DNA of 64,000 bases from CAYMZZ01 sp046297935 (GTDB taxonomy: Bacteria > Bacteroidota > Bacteroidia > Chitinophagales > Chitinophagaceae): assembly GCA_046297935.1 (NCBI GenBank), contig JBKBHA010000013.1, positions 1 through 64,000 on the forward strand, given 5' to 3'. Under the pieces are notes generated by a model that saw only the letters and a list, made by a program, of their open reading frames with translations, did not search any database and was not told where the DNA came from. Position 1 is the first letter of the stretch. The number at the start of each line of letters is the position of its first letter. Both the position numbers and the translations under genes were made by a program. Shown here piece by piece: positions 44,223-51,887 of this stretch.

Positions 44223-44450
44223 TGTGAAAATGTGCAAATATGCAAATTGCGTTTTAGACTAACGTATTGTGATGATGCCTTAAAGGGTCGAATTAGAAAA
44301 TTGGCCATTTCCACATTTTCACATTTGCACATTTGCACATTTGCCGAAGGCGCCATTTGCACATTTGCCGAAGGCGCCATTTGCACATTTGCCGAAGGCG
44401 CCATTTCCTCATTTGCACATTTGCACATTTACACATTTGCACATTTGCTC
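44206..44450. repeat. Bipartite inverted GTGCAAAT/ATTTGCAC array
   Basis: 44206-44247 contains about five units of GTGCAAAT/GTGAAAAT. 44310-44450 contains the same units in reverse orientation (CACATTTG), about twelve of them, interrupted three times by CCGAAGGCGCC. The two halves flank a 60-bp unique stretch and could pair as a large cruciform. It separates rplK (minus) from a methyltransferase gene (plus), and each divergent promoter draws its -33 box from the array. Confidence 0.9.
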
Positions 44451-44455
44451 TTCGC

Positions 44456-44463
44456 TATCTTTG
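44456..44463 (+). promoter_or_regulatory. -7 box TATCTTTG for the methyltransferase
   Basis: A perfect -7 box. A TTTG at 44436-44439 in the repeat array lies 16 bp upstream. The TTG start at 44478 is 14 bp downstream. Confidence 0.5.
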
Positions 44464-44477
44464 GCGCAAAAAACAGC

Positions 44478-45197
44478 TTGAAACTTTTTCTTATCAGGCG
44501 CCTGAAGATCGCCTTTACCTGGTTGCAGCTCCATCGGATATTTGGCTTTTTTTCCGGATTCCATCTCAACCTGTTTTATATGACCGAATTGTCGCGCTGG
44601 GCGAGGCAGAACAAATCGGTCGCCTTCAACGATTTTCCAAGCAAATGGGATTATAATAAGCGCTTTGGCCTGTACGATTATGTATTCGAGCAGGCCCAAC
44701 TGGCAGACAAGGACATCACTTATCTGGAGTTCGGCGTAGCTCAGGGAGAATCGTTTCGCTGGTTTCTCAAAAAGAACACGCAGCCCGGAAGCCGGTTCCA
44801 TGGCTTCGACACCTTTACCGGGTTACCGGAAGACTGGGGGCCCTTCAAGAAAGGATACTTTGACAATAAAAGCACCCCTCCCGACATCAACGATACAAGA
44901 GGACAGTTCCACCAGGGACTGTTTCAACAAACGCTTCCCGCTTTTTTGAAAGAGCTGGTACGCCGCGATAAACTGGTGGTAATGCTCGACGCAGACCTGT
45001 ACTCCTCTACCCTTTTTGTACTGACCAGCCTGGCACCTCATCTCCGGGAAGGTGATATCATTCTGTTCGATGAATTTGCTGTGCCCACTCACGAGTTTCG
45101 GGCATTTCTGGATTTTACCAGATCCTATTATTTCGATCTGGAGCTTATTGGCGCGGCCAACAACTACTATTTCGCGGCATTTCGGGTGAAGCGCTAA
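44478..45197 (+). CDS. Class I SAM-dependent methyltransferase (TylF-like)
   Basis: A 239-residue protein if it starts at TTG 44478. I prefer this to the ATG at 44580 because the residues between (LIRRLKIAFTWLQLHRIFGF) continue the family-like N-terminus into FHLNLFYMTELSRWARQ, and the start follows a -7 box closely. The Rossmann motif is ITYLEFGVAQGESFRWFL, then SRFHGFDTFTGLPEDWGPF, and LVVMLDADLYSSTLFVL holds the acidic residues typical of TylF/MycF-type O-methyltransferases. Cytosolic; the substrate is probably a sugar or glycan. Convergent with the LtaS-like gene, which ends 8 bp away. Confidence 0.82.
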   Translation: MKLFLIRRLKIAFTWLQLHRIFGFFSGFHLNLFYMTELSRWARQNKSVAFNDFPSKWDYNKRFGLYDYVFEQAQLADKDITYLEFGVAQGESFRWFLKKNTQPGSRFHGFDTFTGLPEDWGPFKKGYFDNKSTPPDINDTRGQFHQGLFQQTLPAFLKELVRRDKLVVMLDADLYSSTLFVLTSLAPHLREGDIILFDEFAVPTHEFRAFLDFTRSYYFDLELIGAANNYYFAAFRVKR

Positions 45198-45204
45198 AAG
45201 ATGG

Positions 45205-47046
45205 TTATTTATCCATAAAATCCTGAAAGCTGAATTGTTGCATGGCCTGACCAGCCCTGATGGCGTTGCGACCAGGTTCTCCCTGCTTTGCAATCGGCCT
45301 TTTACCTACATTGTCGTACACAACAATTCCGCTGTCCGAAGCCCATCCAAATCCATCGTTGAAGCTAAAGAATGCATTGTGCTGAACCGTGCTGTCGGCC
45401 AGGTTACGACTGAATGGAAAAGATTGAATGGGCTGACCCAACTGTGCCAGAAGCGTAGCCGCCAGATCGAGTTGCGACACTGCGGAACCATAAGCAGGAA
45501 TATCCGGCTTTAAAGCGCCCCCCAGCCATAACATGGGTGTGCGAAAATCATCGCCTTTGAATCCGGTTTCCGGTTGCGGATGACCATGATCGCCGATCAC
45601 GATCAGGACGGTGCGATCCCACCAGGGTTGTTTACGACAACTGTCTACGAAAGCTCCAAAAATCTGGTCGCTGTAGTGAATGGAGTTCAAAAATTTAGAA
45701 GCCCAGTCTTTTCCATCCAATTGTACGGGAACCGGAGTTTCAAATGGTTCATGACTGCTAAGAGTGAGCCAGGTCAGAAAAAAAGGCTGTGGCAACTGGC
45801 TGAAGTCGTTTACAATGCGCTCCATTACCACACCATCATGCGCTCCCCATTTGGAGTTCATGTCTTTTTCGCTAAAATCATTTTTGCCAATTATCGGATT
45901 AAATCCGGCGTGCACCAGATAGGATTTGATGTTGGCAAATTCCGGTTCACCACCATAGTAGAAGCGGCTGTGATAACCCCGGGCATTCAACGCGCCAGAA
46001 ATTGTGGGCAGCTTTGTTGATTTAGCCGGATTGTGGATGATAGTTGTATTTGGCATCGCCGGATAGGCACTTAACACAGCAGGAATGCCTTTGTTGGTTC
46101 GGTCGCCACTGGCAAAACAATTCTCAAAATATAGACCCTGCGTTTTCAGGGCATTGAAGTGCGGTGTAACCTCCTTACCCTTCCATTTCAGCTCAACCGC
46201 CTTTGCGGTGAAGCTTTCCCAAATGACCAGTATGATGTTGATGCTGTCTGCGGAATCAACGCTCAACCAACTACTGGTTTTGCCTTCTGCGCGAAACAAG
46301 CTGTCGGCAATTTGTTTGGCCTCGGCTGCCGGCAAATACCTGTAGGGATTTTTACGAACATTTGATTTACTGGTCAGGCTATGGAGAAAGTTCCATGTAG
46401 CGTTGATGGCAGCATGATTGGCAAAATTGTATTGGGAAAAATACACCGTGCTCTGATTCATTGGCGCAAGCTGAAAGCCACCCCGGATGGGAAGAATCAG
46501 CGATGCCGTTGCCAGCAACAGTACCACGGAGGTTGCCAGATAATGCCTGTTTTGCTGCTGAAAAAATATATATCGAAGCATCCACCGAAAGCAAAACCAA
46601 AAGAGCAGATATCCAGCCAAAAAAGCAAGTGTTATCCAGAGCCAGGGCAGATGGGCTACCGAAGCCATTGCTTCGCGTGGAGTGGAGAGAAATCGTAGTG
46701 GTCCCGCATCAATCCTAAAGCCCCAGGCTCCATACACTTCGAGGTCGGAAAGAGAAATGAGGCAAACAAGTAAAAGAACTACGAACGTGTAAACCTTATA
46801 AACAGTCAATCGCTGAAAAAGGCGTACAAAGAGGCTCAACAAAACAAAAAGGCAAACCGGAACTATAATATAGGCTGCTGCAGAAAGGTCCATTCGCAGA
46901 CCGTACCATAAACTGGCCAGCCAACCTGCTACTGGTATGGCTGAGGCCTTCTCGAAATGATAGGCAATAAACATCAGGCGCATTACCTCGAAGAAGGCAA
47001 GCCAGCTCAGAAAATAAAAAAACAGAAACTTTAATTTAGCCCACAT
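45205..47046 (-). CDS. LtaS-like membrane phosphotransferase (sulfatase fold)
   Basis: A 613-residue inner-membrane enzyme. Five N-terminal membrane segments (residues 1-170) precede an alkaline-phosphatase-fold domain outside the membrane. Metal and nucleophile positions of LtaS/phosphoglycerol transferases are intact: Glu in INIILVIWESF, Thr in FASGDRTNKGIPAVLSAYP, and Asp-His in VLIVIGDHGHPQP. It should transfer a phospho-group (phosphoglycerol or phosphoethanolamine) to a glycan or lipid; the acceptor is unknown. It lies 75 bp downstream of nusG on the same strand, so it may be read from the secE-nusG transcript. The normal downstream neighbour rplK is displaced. Confidence 0.88.
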   Translation of the reverse strand: MWAKLKFLFFYFLSWLAFFEVMRLMFIAYHFEKASAIPVAGWLASLWYGLRMDLSAAAYIIVPVCLFVLLSLFVRLFQRLTVYKVYTFVVLLLVCLISLSDLEVYGAWGFRIDAGPLRFLSTPREAMASVAHLPWLWITLAFLAGYLLFWFCFRWMLRYIFFQQQNRHYLATSVVLLLATASLILPIRGGFQLAPMNQSTVYFSQYNFANHAAINATWNFLHSLTSKSNVRKNPYRYLPAAEAKQIADSLFRAEGKTSSWLSVDSADSINIILVIWESFTAKAVELKWKGKEVTPHFNALKTQGLYFENCFASGDRTNKGIPAVLSAYPAMPNTTIIHNPAKSTKLPTISGALNARGYHSRFYYGGEPEFANIKSYLVHAGFNPIIGKNDFSEKDMNSKWGAHDGVVMERIVNDFSQLPQPFFLTWLTLSSHEPFETPVPVQLDGKDWASKFLNSIHYSDQIFGAFVDSCRKQPWWDRTVLIVIGDHGHPQPETGFKGDDFRTPMLWLGGALKPDIPAYGSAVSQLDLAATLLAQLGQPIQSFPFSRNLADSTVQHNAFFSFNDGFGWASDSGIVVYDNVGKRPIAKQGEPGRNAIRAGQAMQQFSFQDFMDK

Positions 47047-47120
47047 ACCGTGAAGCTTTGAAGGTGCGCTGATGCGCAGCGTGACCGGGCGTTCGCTTCT
47101 GCCAGGTATTGATGCGACGT

Positions 47121-47705
47121 CTAGCTGATTTTCTCAACCTGCATGTAGGTCAGTTCAACCGGAGTGGAGCGACCGAAGATCTTAACGGTTACTTTCAGTT
47201 TCTTCTTCTCGTCGTTTACCTCCTCAATTACGCCGTTGAAATCATTAAAGGCGCCTTCGATGATTTTGATGGTCTCGCCAACAATAAATGGCTCACTCAT
47301 GCTTGCACCACCAGCTTCAGCCATTTCATCCATTTTGCCGAGCATTTTGTTTACTTCGGCTTTGCGGAGCGCAATAGGATTATCTTTTCCGAGAAAATGA
47401 ATTACGTTGTTGGTATTCTTAATGGCATCCCGCAGATCGTCATTCAGTTTACCGTCTACCACTTCGATCATTACATAACCGGGATAGTAGTTACGCTCAC
47501 GCATAACTTTTTTACCGTTCTGTACTTTGTATACCTTCTCTACCGGCAGAAATACCTGTTTCACGATTTCACTCCATCCGCCACGTGAAATTTCTTTATC
47601 CAGGTATTCTTTTACCTTCCGCTCTTTTCCGCTCACGACCCGCAGCACAAACCATTTGGTTTCCTGCTGTTGCGCGTTATCCGTCTGCGTAGTAGTTGCT
47701 TCCAT
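47121..47705 (-). CDS. nusG: Transcription termination/antitermination factor NusG
   Basis: A 194-residue protein. The N-terminal NGN domain reads WFVLRVVSGKERKVKEYLDK and the region VMRERNYYPGYVMIEV is typical. The C-terminal KOW domain carries PFIVGETIKIIEGAFNDFNG and ends VKIFGRSTPVELTYMQVEKI. It binds RNA polymerase and links it to Rho or ribosomes. It follows secE by 9 bp. It has an extended Gln/Thr-rich N-terminus of about 15 residues before the NGN domain. Confidence 0.97.
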   Translation of the reverse strand: MEATTTQTDNAQQQETKWFVLRVVSGKERKVKEYLDKEISRGGWSEIVKQVFLPVEKVYKVQNGKKVMRERNYYPGYVMIEVVDGKLNDDLRDAIKNTNNVIHFLGKDNPIALRKAEVNKMLGKMDEMAEAGGASMSEPFIVGETIKIIEGAFNDFNGVIEEVNDEKKKLKVTVKIFGRSTPVELTYMQVEKIS

Positions 47706-47714
47706 TCGTCGTTA

Positions 47715-47912
47715 TTAAGAGAAAAGGAATTTATAAACCATATTCAGCACACCACCGGTTGCAAAATCCATTACCGACACCATAGCGGTGATCAGCAAAG
47801 TAGCTACCAGCACGATCATAGTTGACTGTTGCAACTGGTTCCAGGTGGGCCAGGTCACTTTTGTTGTCAACTCCTTGTAAGAATCGCGAACGTAATTTGA
47901 AAATTTGTTCAT
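47715..47912 (-). CDS. secE: Preprotein translocase subunit SecE
   Basis: A 65-residue single-span inner-membrane protein, the short form usual in Bacteroidota. MNKFSNYVRDSYKELTTKVT and WPTWNQLQQSTMIVLVATLL are diagnostic: the amphipathic helix with KVTWPT, then the membrane helix. The ATG at 47912 is right; the open frame upstream is only the repeat array read in frame. Cotranscribed with nusG. Confidence 0.95.
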   Translation of the reverse strand: MNKFSNYVRDSYKELTTKVTWPTWNQLQQSTMIVLVATLLITAMVSVMDFATGGVLNMVYKFLFS

Positions 47913-47937
47913 GTTGTTGCGTTTTGCGTGTTCCGGA

Positions 47938-48064
47938 CCGGTGAATGGAGAGTGGAGAGTGGTGAATGGGGAGTGGTGAATGGGGAGTGGTGAGTGGGGA
48001 GCGTTAAATACGTCCACTATCCACTACCCACTTTCCACTACCCACTACCCACTTTCCACTACCC
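47938..48064. repeat. Inverted GTGGTGAATGGGGA-type array
   Basis: 47938-48001 repeats purine-rich units (GTGGTGAATGGGGA and variants). 48012-48064 repeats the complementary pyrimidine-rich type (CCACTACCCACTTT). A unique 10-bp centre separates the halves, so a long imperfect hairpin can form. It lies between tRNA-Trp and secE. The strand asymmetry could also favour G-rich structures. Confidence 0.9.
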
Positions 48065-48072
48065 CTCTTCTC

Positions 48073-48146
48073 TGGCACGGGCAGAGAGATTCGAACTCCC
48101 ATCAACGGTTTTGGAGACCGCTATTCTGCCATTGAACTATGCCCGT
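48073..48146 (-). tRNA. tRNA-Trp (CCA anticodon)
   Basis: The minus strand gives ACGGGCA acceptor paired with TGCCCGT, discriminator G, an anticodon loop CTCCAAA with anticodon CCA, and a T-arm with GTTCGAATC. The 3' CCA is encoded (48073-48075), unlike the other tRNAs in this window. It lies in its conserved place between tuf and secE. Confidence 0.95.
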
Positions 48147-48246
48147 ATACCCCAAACCCCTGAAGGGGCCTGGAAATATTTCCTAAAGAAACAAAGTACT
48201 TGAACTAACTAGCCCAAGTACTTTGCAAATATACTCATTTATCTCG

Positions 48247-48261
48247 CCCCCCTTTAGGGGG
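48247..48261 (-). terminator. tuf terminator hairpin
   Basis: CCCCC-CTTTA-GGGGG immediately after the tuf stop codon; a second GGGGG run follows and offers an alternative pairing. A similar CCCCTGAAGGGG hairpin lies at 48158-48169. Confidence 0.55.
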
Positions 48262-48269
48262 TTGGGGGC

Positions 48270-49457
48270 TTATTTAATGATCTCAGTAACCTGACCGGCA
48301 CCTACTGTACGACCACCTTCACGGATGGCGAACTTCAGGCCTTTTTCCATCGCGATCGGCTGAATCAGCTTCACGTTCAGAGAAGTGTTATCACCAGGCA
48401 TCACCATTTCAGTACCAGCGTTCAGAGTTACTTCACCTGTAACGTCAGTTGTACGGAAGTAGAACTGAGGACGGTATTTGTTGAAGAACGGAGTGTGGCG
48501 ACCACCTTCGTCTTTGCTCAGTACGTACACTTCACACTTGAATTCAGTGTGGGGAGTGATAGAACCGGGCTTACAGATAACCATACCGCGACGGATCTGA
48601 GTTTTTTCAATACCGCGAAGCAGCAGACCTGCGTTATCACCAGCTTCACCTTCGTCCAGGATTTTGCGGAACATTTCCACACCTGTTACAGTTGAAGTCA
48701 GCGGCTGCTCGATCAAACCAACGATTTCAACACCTTCGCCGGTTTTAACACGACCGCGCTCGATACGACCTGTAGCAACAGTACCACGACCAGTGATAGA
48801 GAATACGTCCTCTACCGACATCAGGAATGGCATATCTACCGGGCGGGGAGGCAGCGGGATGTAGCTGTCAACAGCATCCATCAGCTCATTGATAGCAGCA
48901 ACCCATTTTTCTTCACCAGCAAGGGCACCTGTAGCAGAACCTTTGATGATGGGGGTGTTGTCGCCGTCGAATCCACGCTTTGTCAGCTCATCACGGATTT
49001 CCATTTCAACCAGGTCAAGCAGTTCAGGATCGTCAACCAGGTCTACTTTGTTCATGAACACCACGATACGGGGAACGCCTACCTGGCGAGCCAGCAGGAT
49101 GTGTTCTTTTGTTTGGGGCATAGGACCATCGGTAGCGGCTACCACCAGGATAGCGCCGTCCATTTGGGCTGCACCAGTAATCATGTTTTTAACATAGTCA
49201 GCGTGACCGGGACAGTCTACGTGTGCGTAGTGACGCGAATCTGTCTGGTATTCCACGTGAGCTGTATTGATCGTGATACCCCGCTCTTTTTCTTCGGGAG
49301 CACCGTCGATTTCATCATATTTTTTAGCCTGCGCAAGACCTTTTTTAGAAAGGATCTCTGTAATCGCGGCAGTCAAAGTGGTCTTTCCATGGTCAACGTG
49401 ACCAATCGTACCAATGTTTACGTGAGGTTTGTCCCTCTTAAAGGTCTCTTTTGACAT
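48270..49457 (-). CDS. tuf: Elongation factor Tu
   Basis: A 395-residue GTPase, full length. G1 GHVDHGKT, G2 region RGITINTAHVEYQ, G3 DCPGHADYVKNM, G4 NKVDLV and G5 GSATGAL are intact. Domains 2 and 3 follow (GRGTVATGRIERG, RPQFYFRTTDVTGEV). It carries aminoacyl-tRNA to the ribosome. It is placed directly after tRNA-Thr(GGT), the same order as E. coli thrU-tyrU-glyT-thrT-tufB, and is probably cotranscribed with these tRNAs. Confidence 0.98.
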   Translation of the reverse strand: MSKETFKRDKPHVNIGTIGHVDHGKTTLTAAITEILSKKGLAQAKKYDEIDGAPEEKERGITINTAHVEYQTDSRHYAHVDCPGHADYVKNMITGAAQMDGAILVVAATDGPMPQTKEHILLARQVGVPRIVVFMNKVDLVDDPELLDLVEMEIRDELTKRGFDGDNTPIIKGSATGALAGEEKWVAAINELMDAVDSYIPLPPRPVDMPFLMSVEDVFSITGRGTVATGRIERGRVKTGEGVEIVGLIEQPLTSTVTGVEMFRKILDEGEAGDNAGLLLRGIEKTQIRRGMVICKPGSITPHTEFKCEVYVLSKDEGGRHTPFFNKYRPQFYFRTTDVTGEVTLNAGTEMVMPGDNTSLNVKLIQPIAMEKGLKFAIREGGRTVGAGQVTEIIK

Positions 49458-49500
49458 TGTTATGTGTTTTTTAAGTTGTGTACCCTTTCATTTAAACCAG

Positions 49501-49572
<72 letters not shown>

Positions 49573-49623
49573 TTATAAGCTCACTTCCGCCCCGTCTATT
49601 CTCACTACTACTCTGGCTTTCAG

Positions 49624-49696
49624 AGCGGGAGACGAGGCTCGAACTCGCCACCTATAGCTTGGAAGGCTATCGCTCTACCAAATGAGCTACTCCCGC
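49624..49696 (-). tRNA. tRNA-Gly (TCC anticodon)
   Basis: Acceptor GCGGGAG pairs with CTCCCGC; anticodon stem ATAGC/GCTAT with loop CTTCCAA, anticodon TCC; T-arm GTTCGAGCC. CCA not encoded. Confidence 0.95.
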
Positions 49697-49732
49697 TGAT
49701 ATTTTGCGCCGGCAAAACTACGCAAAATAATG

Positions 49733-49815
49733 TGGGCAAGGATGGATTCGAACCACCGAACTCCGAAGAGGACAGATTTACAGTCTGTTGCCGTTGGCCA
49801 CTTGGCTACTTGCCC
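49733..49815 (-). tRNA. tRNA-Tyr (GTA anticodon)
   Basis: A class II tRNA of 83 nt with a long variable arm. Acceptor GGGCAAG pairs with CTTGCCC; the anticodon loop CTGTAAA gives anticodon GTA; T-arm GGTTCGAATCC. CCA not encoded. Confidence 0.94.
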
Positions 49816-49840
49816 ATTATTTTTTTCAAAAAACTACTCA

Positions 49841-50056
49841 GAGCCACTTGTCGGAATCGAACCAACGACCTTCCCGATACAATCGGGATGCTCTACCAGC
49901 TCCGTCACTGCTGAGCCACTTGTCGGAATCGAACCAACGACCTTCCCGATACAATCGGGATGCTCTACCAGCTCTGTCACTGCTGAGCCACTTGTCGGAA
50001 TCGAACCAACGACCTTCCCGATACAATCGGGATGCTCTACCAGCTCTGTCACTGCT
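49841..50056 (-). pseudogene. Three tandem 72-bp tRNA-Thr-like pseudo-units
   Basis: Three copies (from 49841, 49913 and 49985), identical except for one base, stand directly downstream of the true tRNA-Thr(TGT). The T-arm, 3' acceptor strand, D-loop GCTGGTAGAGC and the anticodon TGT are kept. The anticodon stem is replaced by TCCCG/CGGGA, inside a TCCCGAT/ATCGGGA palindrome. The 5' acceptor strand and 5' D-stem are missing, so the acceptor and D stems cannot form. They look like tRNA-derived repeats rather than working tRNAs. Confidence 0.75.
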
Positions 50057-50057
50057 G

Positions 50058-50130
50058 AGCCACTTGTCGGAATCGAACCAACGACCTACTGATTACAAAT
50101 CAGTTGCTCTACCAGCTGAGCTAAAGTGGC
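50058..50130 (-). tRNA. tRNA-Thr (TGT anticodon)
   Basis: Acceptor GCCACTT pairs with AAGTGGC; D-arm AGCTCAGCTGGTAGAGC; anticodon stem ACTGA/TCAGT around TTTGTAA, anticodon TGT; T-arm GGTTCGATTCC. CCA not encoded. First tRNA of the Thr-Tyr-Gly-Thr-tuf series. Confidence 0.95.
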
Positions 50131-50284
50131 AATAAAGAACTACCCCCAAAATTTTGGGAAGGCAAAGGTAAGGGAAAATGGCAATTGCAAAAATTTTGTC
50201 CTGTATTTTTTTATTTGTTTTCAAGTAGTTGAAGCCATTTGCAAGAGTCTAAGCCGGCACTGGGCGTGTGCAATCCCGAAAATA

Positions 50285-50313
50285 CAAATGCCCCGGGGCT
50301 TCCGGGGCATTTG
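50285..50313 (-). terminator. hpf terminator, 12-bp stem
   Basis: CAAATGCCCCGG pairs perfectly with CCGGGGCATTTG around a 5-nt loop, 7 bp beyond the hpf stop. Read on the minus strand a TATTTT run follows. The remaining gap to tRNA-Thr (50131-50284) shows nothing else. Confidence 0.85.
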
Positions 50314-50319
50314 CAGTAA

Positions 50320-50619
50320 TCAGGCTGCCTGTTTTTCTTTTTTCCGTTTTAACTGGTTTACGATGGAATCAAAAGCATCATCAAAAGACGCTTCGAATGA
50401 TTTGCTCGTGGCCTTTACAAAAAATTCGTGCCGCGGTACATGGATGCGGATTTCAGCAATCTTGTCTTTGATGGTATGAACAACATTGTCGAGTTTCAAA
50501 AACACACTGACGTGAATGATGCGATCGTGGAAGGTATTTAGCTTGTCGAGTTTCTTGTTGATATAAGTGATCAACTTGGAATCGGCATCAAAGCGGACTG
50601 TCTGAATGTTTACGTTCAT
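50320..50619 (-). CDS. hpf: Ribosome hibernation promoting factor (short HPF)
   Basis: A 99-residue protein starting at ATG 50619 (MNVNIQTVRFDADSKLITYI). The HPF/YfiA beta-alpha-beta-beta-beta-alpha fold is visible, with INKKLDKLNTFHDRI for the first helix, DKIAEIRIHVPRHEFFVKAT for the strands and SFEASFDDAFDSIVNQLKRK for the second helix. It binds the decoding centre of idle ribosomes; the short form lacks the C-terminal dimerisation domain. It stands between the Xer gene and tRNA-Thr, a common Bacteroidota arrangement. Confidence 0.93.
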   Translation of the reverse strand: MNVNIQTVRFDADSKLITYINKKLDKLNTFHDRIIHVSVFLKLDNVVHTIKDKIAEIRIHVPRHEFFVKATSKSFEASFDDAFDSIVNQLKRKKEKQAA

Positions 50620-50789
50620 AATCAACTTTTTTAAAACAATGAAACAATAAATTAAAGAACTGCTACTTGTTGGAACTTGTGAGAGGAATCACTTCATATG
50701 GAATGGTTTTGTTTGTCTCAATTTACTATAAATAGCTGTGAAATACAACAAAAAAAGCTGTGAAAAATATAAGGAAATTGAAAAAGTAT

Positions 50790-50806
50790 CCGGCAAACTT
50801 TGCCGG
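50790..50806 (-). terminator. Xer gene terminator
   Basis: CCGGCAAA and TTTGCCGG form an 8-bp stem with a single-base centre; read on the minus strand ATACTTTTTC follows. It is 54 bp beyond the recombinase stop. The remaining 170 bp to hpf shows no promoter I can name. Confidence 0.6.
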
Positions 50807-50859
50807 GCAAGATGAAAGAGAAAACAGACAGGAAAAACTCTGTTATATCAGCGGCATAA

Positions 50860-51759
50860 TCAACCGCGCGGATGGGCTTTGCGATGTGCGTCTTTCAACT
50901 TTTCGATGCTGTTGTGCGTGTACACCTGCGTTGCAGCGAGGCTGGCATGACCCAACAGCTCTTTCACAGCGTTCAAATCGGCACCTTCGTTTAGCAAATG
51001 AGTGGCAAAACTGTGTCGAAGGATATGTGGACTTTTTTTATCAATGGTGCTGGACTGAGAAAGATATTCGCGCACAATCAGATACACATATTTCGCATAT
51101 AGGGGCCTCCCCTTTTCGGTCACCAACAGATTATCAGCCTCGTCGATCCCTGCTTCCTTTCTGGCGGCCAGATAGTCGTGTACGAGGCTGGCCAGCTCGG
51201 GATGAATGGGTATAACCCTCTCTTTATTCCCCTTTCCCAGCACTTTAATTTGTTGCCGCGACCGATCTACCTGGCGGGTTTTAAGCGCGAGCAGCTCACT
51301 GGTCCGCATACCGGTTGTATACAACAGGGTGATGATTAGCCGCGCGTTCAGGCTACGCCAGTTTTCGGTACTCCGGGCCAGTGTGTCAAGCAGTTGTCGG
51401 GATTCTTCCTGCTTTACAAACTCGGGCAGCCGCTTACGAATCCGGGGGGCGTTTATTTCGGCAGTGGGTGTGGCAACGATATGACCCTGCTTTAAATGGT
51501 ACTTAAAAAAGGAACGTAAAGTAGAAAGCTTGCGAACGATGCTGCGACTGGTTTGACCCTCGGATTTGAGATTGGCCATCCAGCTTCGAATATGAATTGC
51601 CTGCGCCTGAAGAGGGTCGCTTTGCGCATAGGTCTGCGCCAGGTAAGTTTGAAACTGCTGAAGATCGTTTTCGTAGGAAATAGAAGTATGCTGAGAGTAC
51701 CGCTTTTCGTAGCGAAGAAATTCAAGAAACTGGAGGATAGAGGAAAGGGGAGCGTTCAT
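50860..51759 (-). CDS. xerC: Xer-type tyrosine recombinase
   Basis: A 299-residue protein; the ATG at 51759 (MNAPLSSILQFLEFLRYEKR) gives the standard Xer length. The N-terminal SAM-like core-binding domain (1-105) is followed by the catalytic domain with Arg in LLYTTGMRTSELLAL, Lys in VLGKGNKERVIPI, HxxR in PHILRHSFATHLLNEG, His in ELLGHASLAATQVY and the nucleophile Tyr in TQVYTH. It should resolve chromosome dimers. XerC versus XerD cannot be settled by sequence alone; the symbol follows the common Bacteroidota naming beside rpsU and hpf. Position in this core locus argues against a phage integrase. Confidence 0.88.
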   Translation of the reverse strand: MNAPLSSILQFLEFLRYEKRYSQHTSISYENDLQQFQTYLAQTYAQSDPLQAQAIHIRSWMANLKSEGQTSRSIVRKLSTLRSFFKYHLKQGHIVATPTAEINAPRIRKRLPEFVKQEESRQLLDTLARSTENWRSLNARLIITLLYTTGMRTSELLALKTRQVDRSRQQIKVLGKGNKERVIPIHPELASLVHDYLAARKEAGIDEADNLLVTEKGRPLYAKYVYLIVREYLSQSSTIDKKSPHILRHSFATHLLNEGADLNAVKELLGHASLAATQVYTHNSIEKLKDAHRKAHPRG

Positions 51760-51832
51760 CAGCACCAATTGCATTTGAAACAGTAAGTTACGCAAAAATG
51801 ATGGGCTCCGTGCCCAACATAACCAAACAAAA

Positions 51833-51856
51833 AAGCCACCCCTGATGGTGTGGCTT
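51833..51856 (-). terminator. rpsU terminator
   Basis: AAGCCAC and GTGGCTT form the stem, 31 bp beyond the rpsU stop; read on the minus strand a run of six T follows. It lies upstream of the recombinase start, so rpsU and xerC may be separate units or read through. Confidence 0.75.
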
Positions 51857-51887
51857 CAATTTTATAATCCGGAGGCGGGAAATTGAA

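Noticed and set aside
44208..44577. Long N-terminal extension of the methyltransferase through the repeat array
   Set aside because: The residues come from repeats (HLHICTF, FAEGAIC), and a perfect -7 box at 44456 places the transcript start after them.
47715..48017. SecE with a 35-residue N-terminal extension
   Set aside because: The extra residues translate the simple-repeat array (HSPFTT-like repeats); the normal start is the ATG at 47912.
49841..50056. 72-bp direct repeats as a CRISPR array
   Set aside because: The repeats are directly joined with no spacers and their sequence is tRNA-derived.
50860..51759. Phage or genomic-island integrase beside the tRNA genes
   Set aside because: It has Xer length and motifs, sits in a conserved rpsU-xer-hpf order, and no att-type duplication of a tRNA end is visible beyond the pseudo-unit array.
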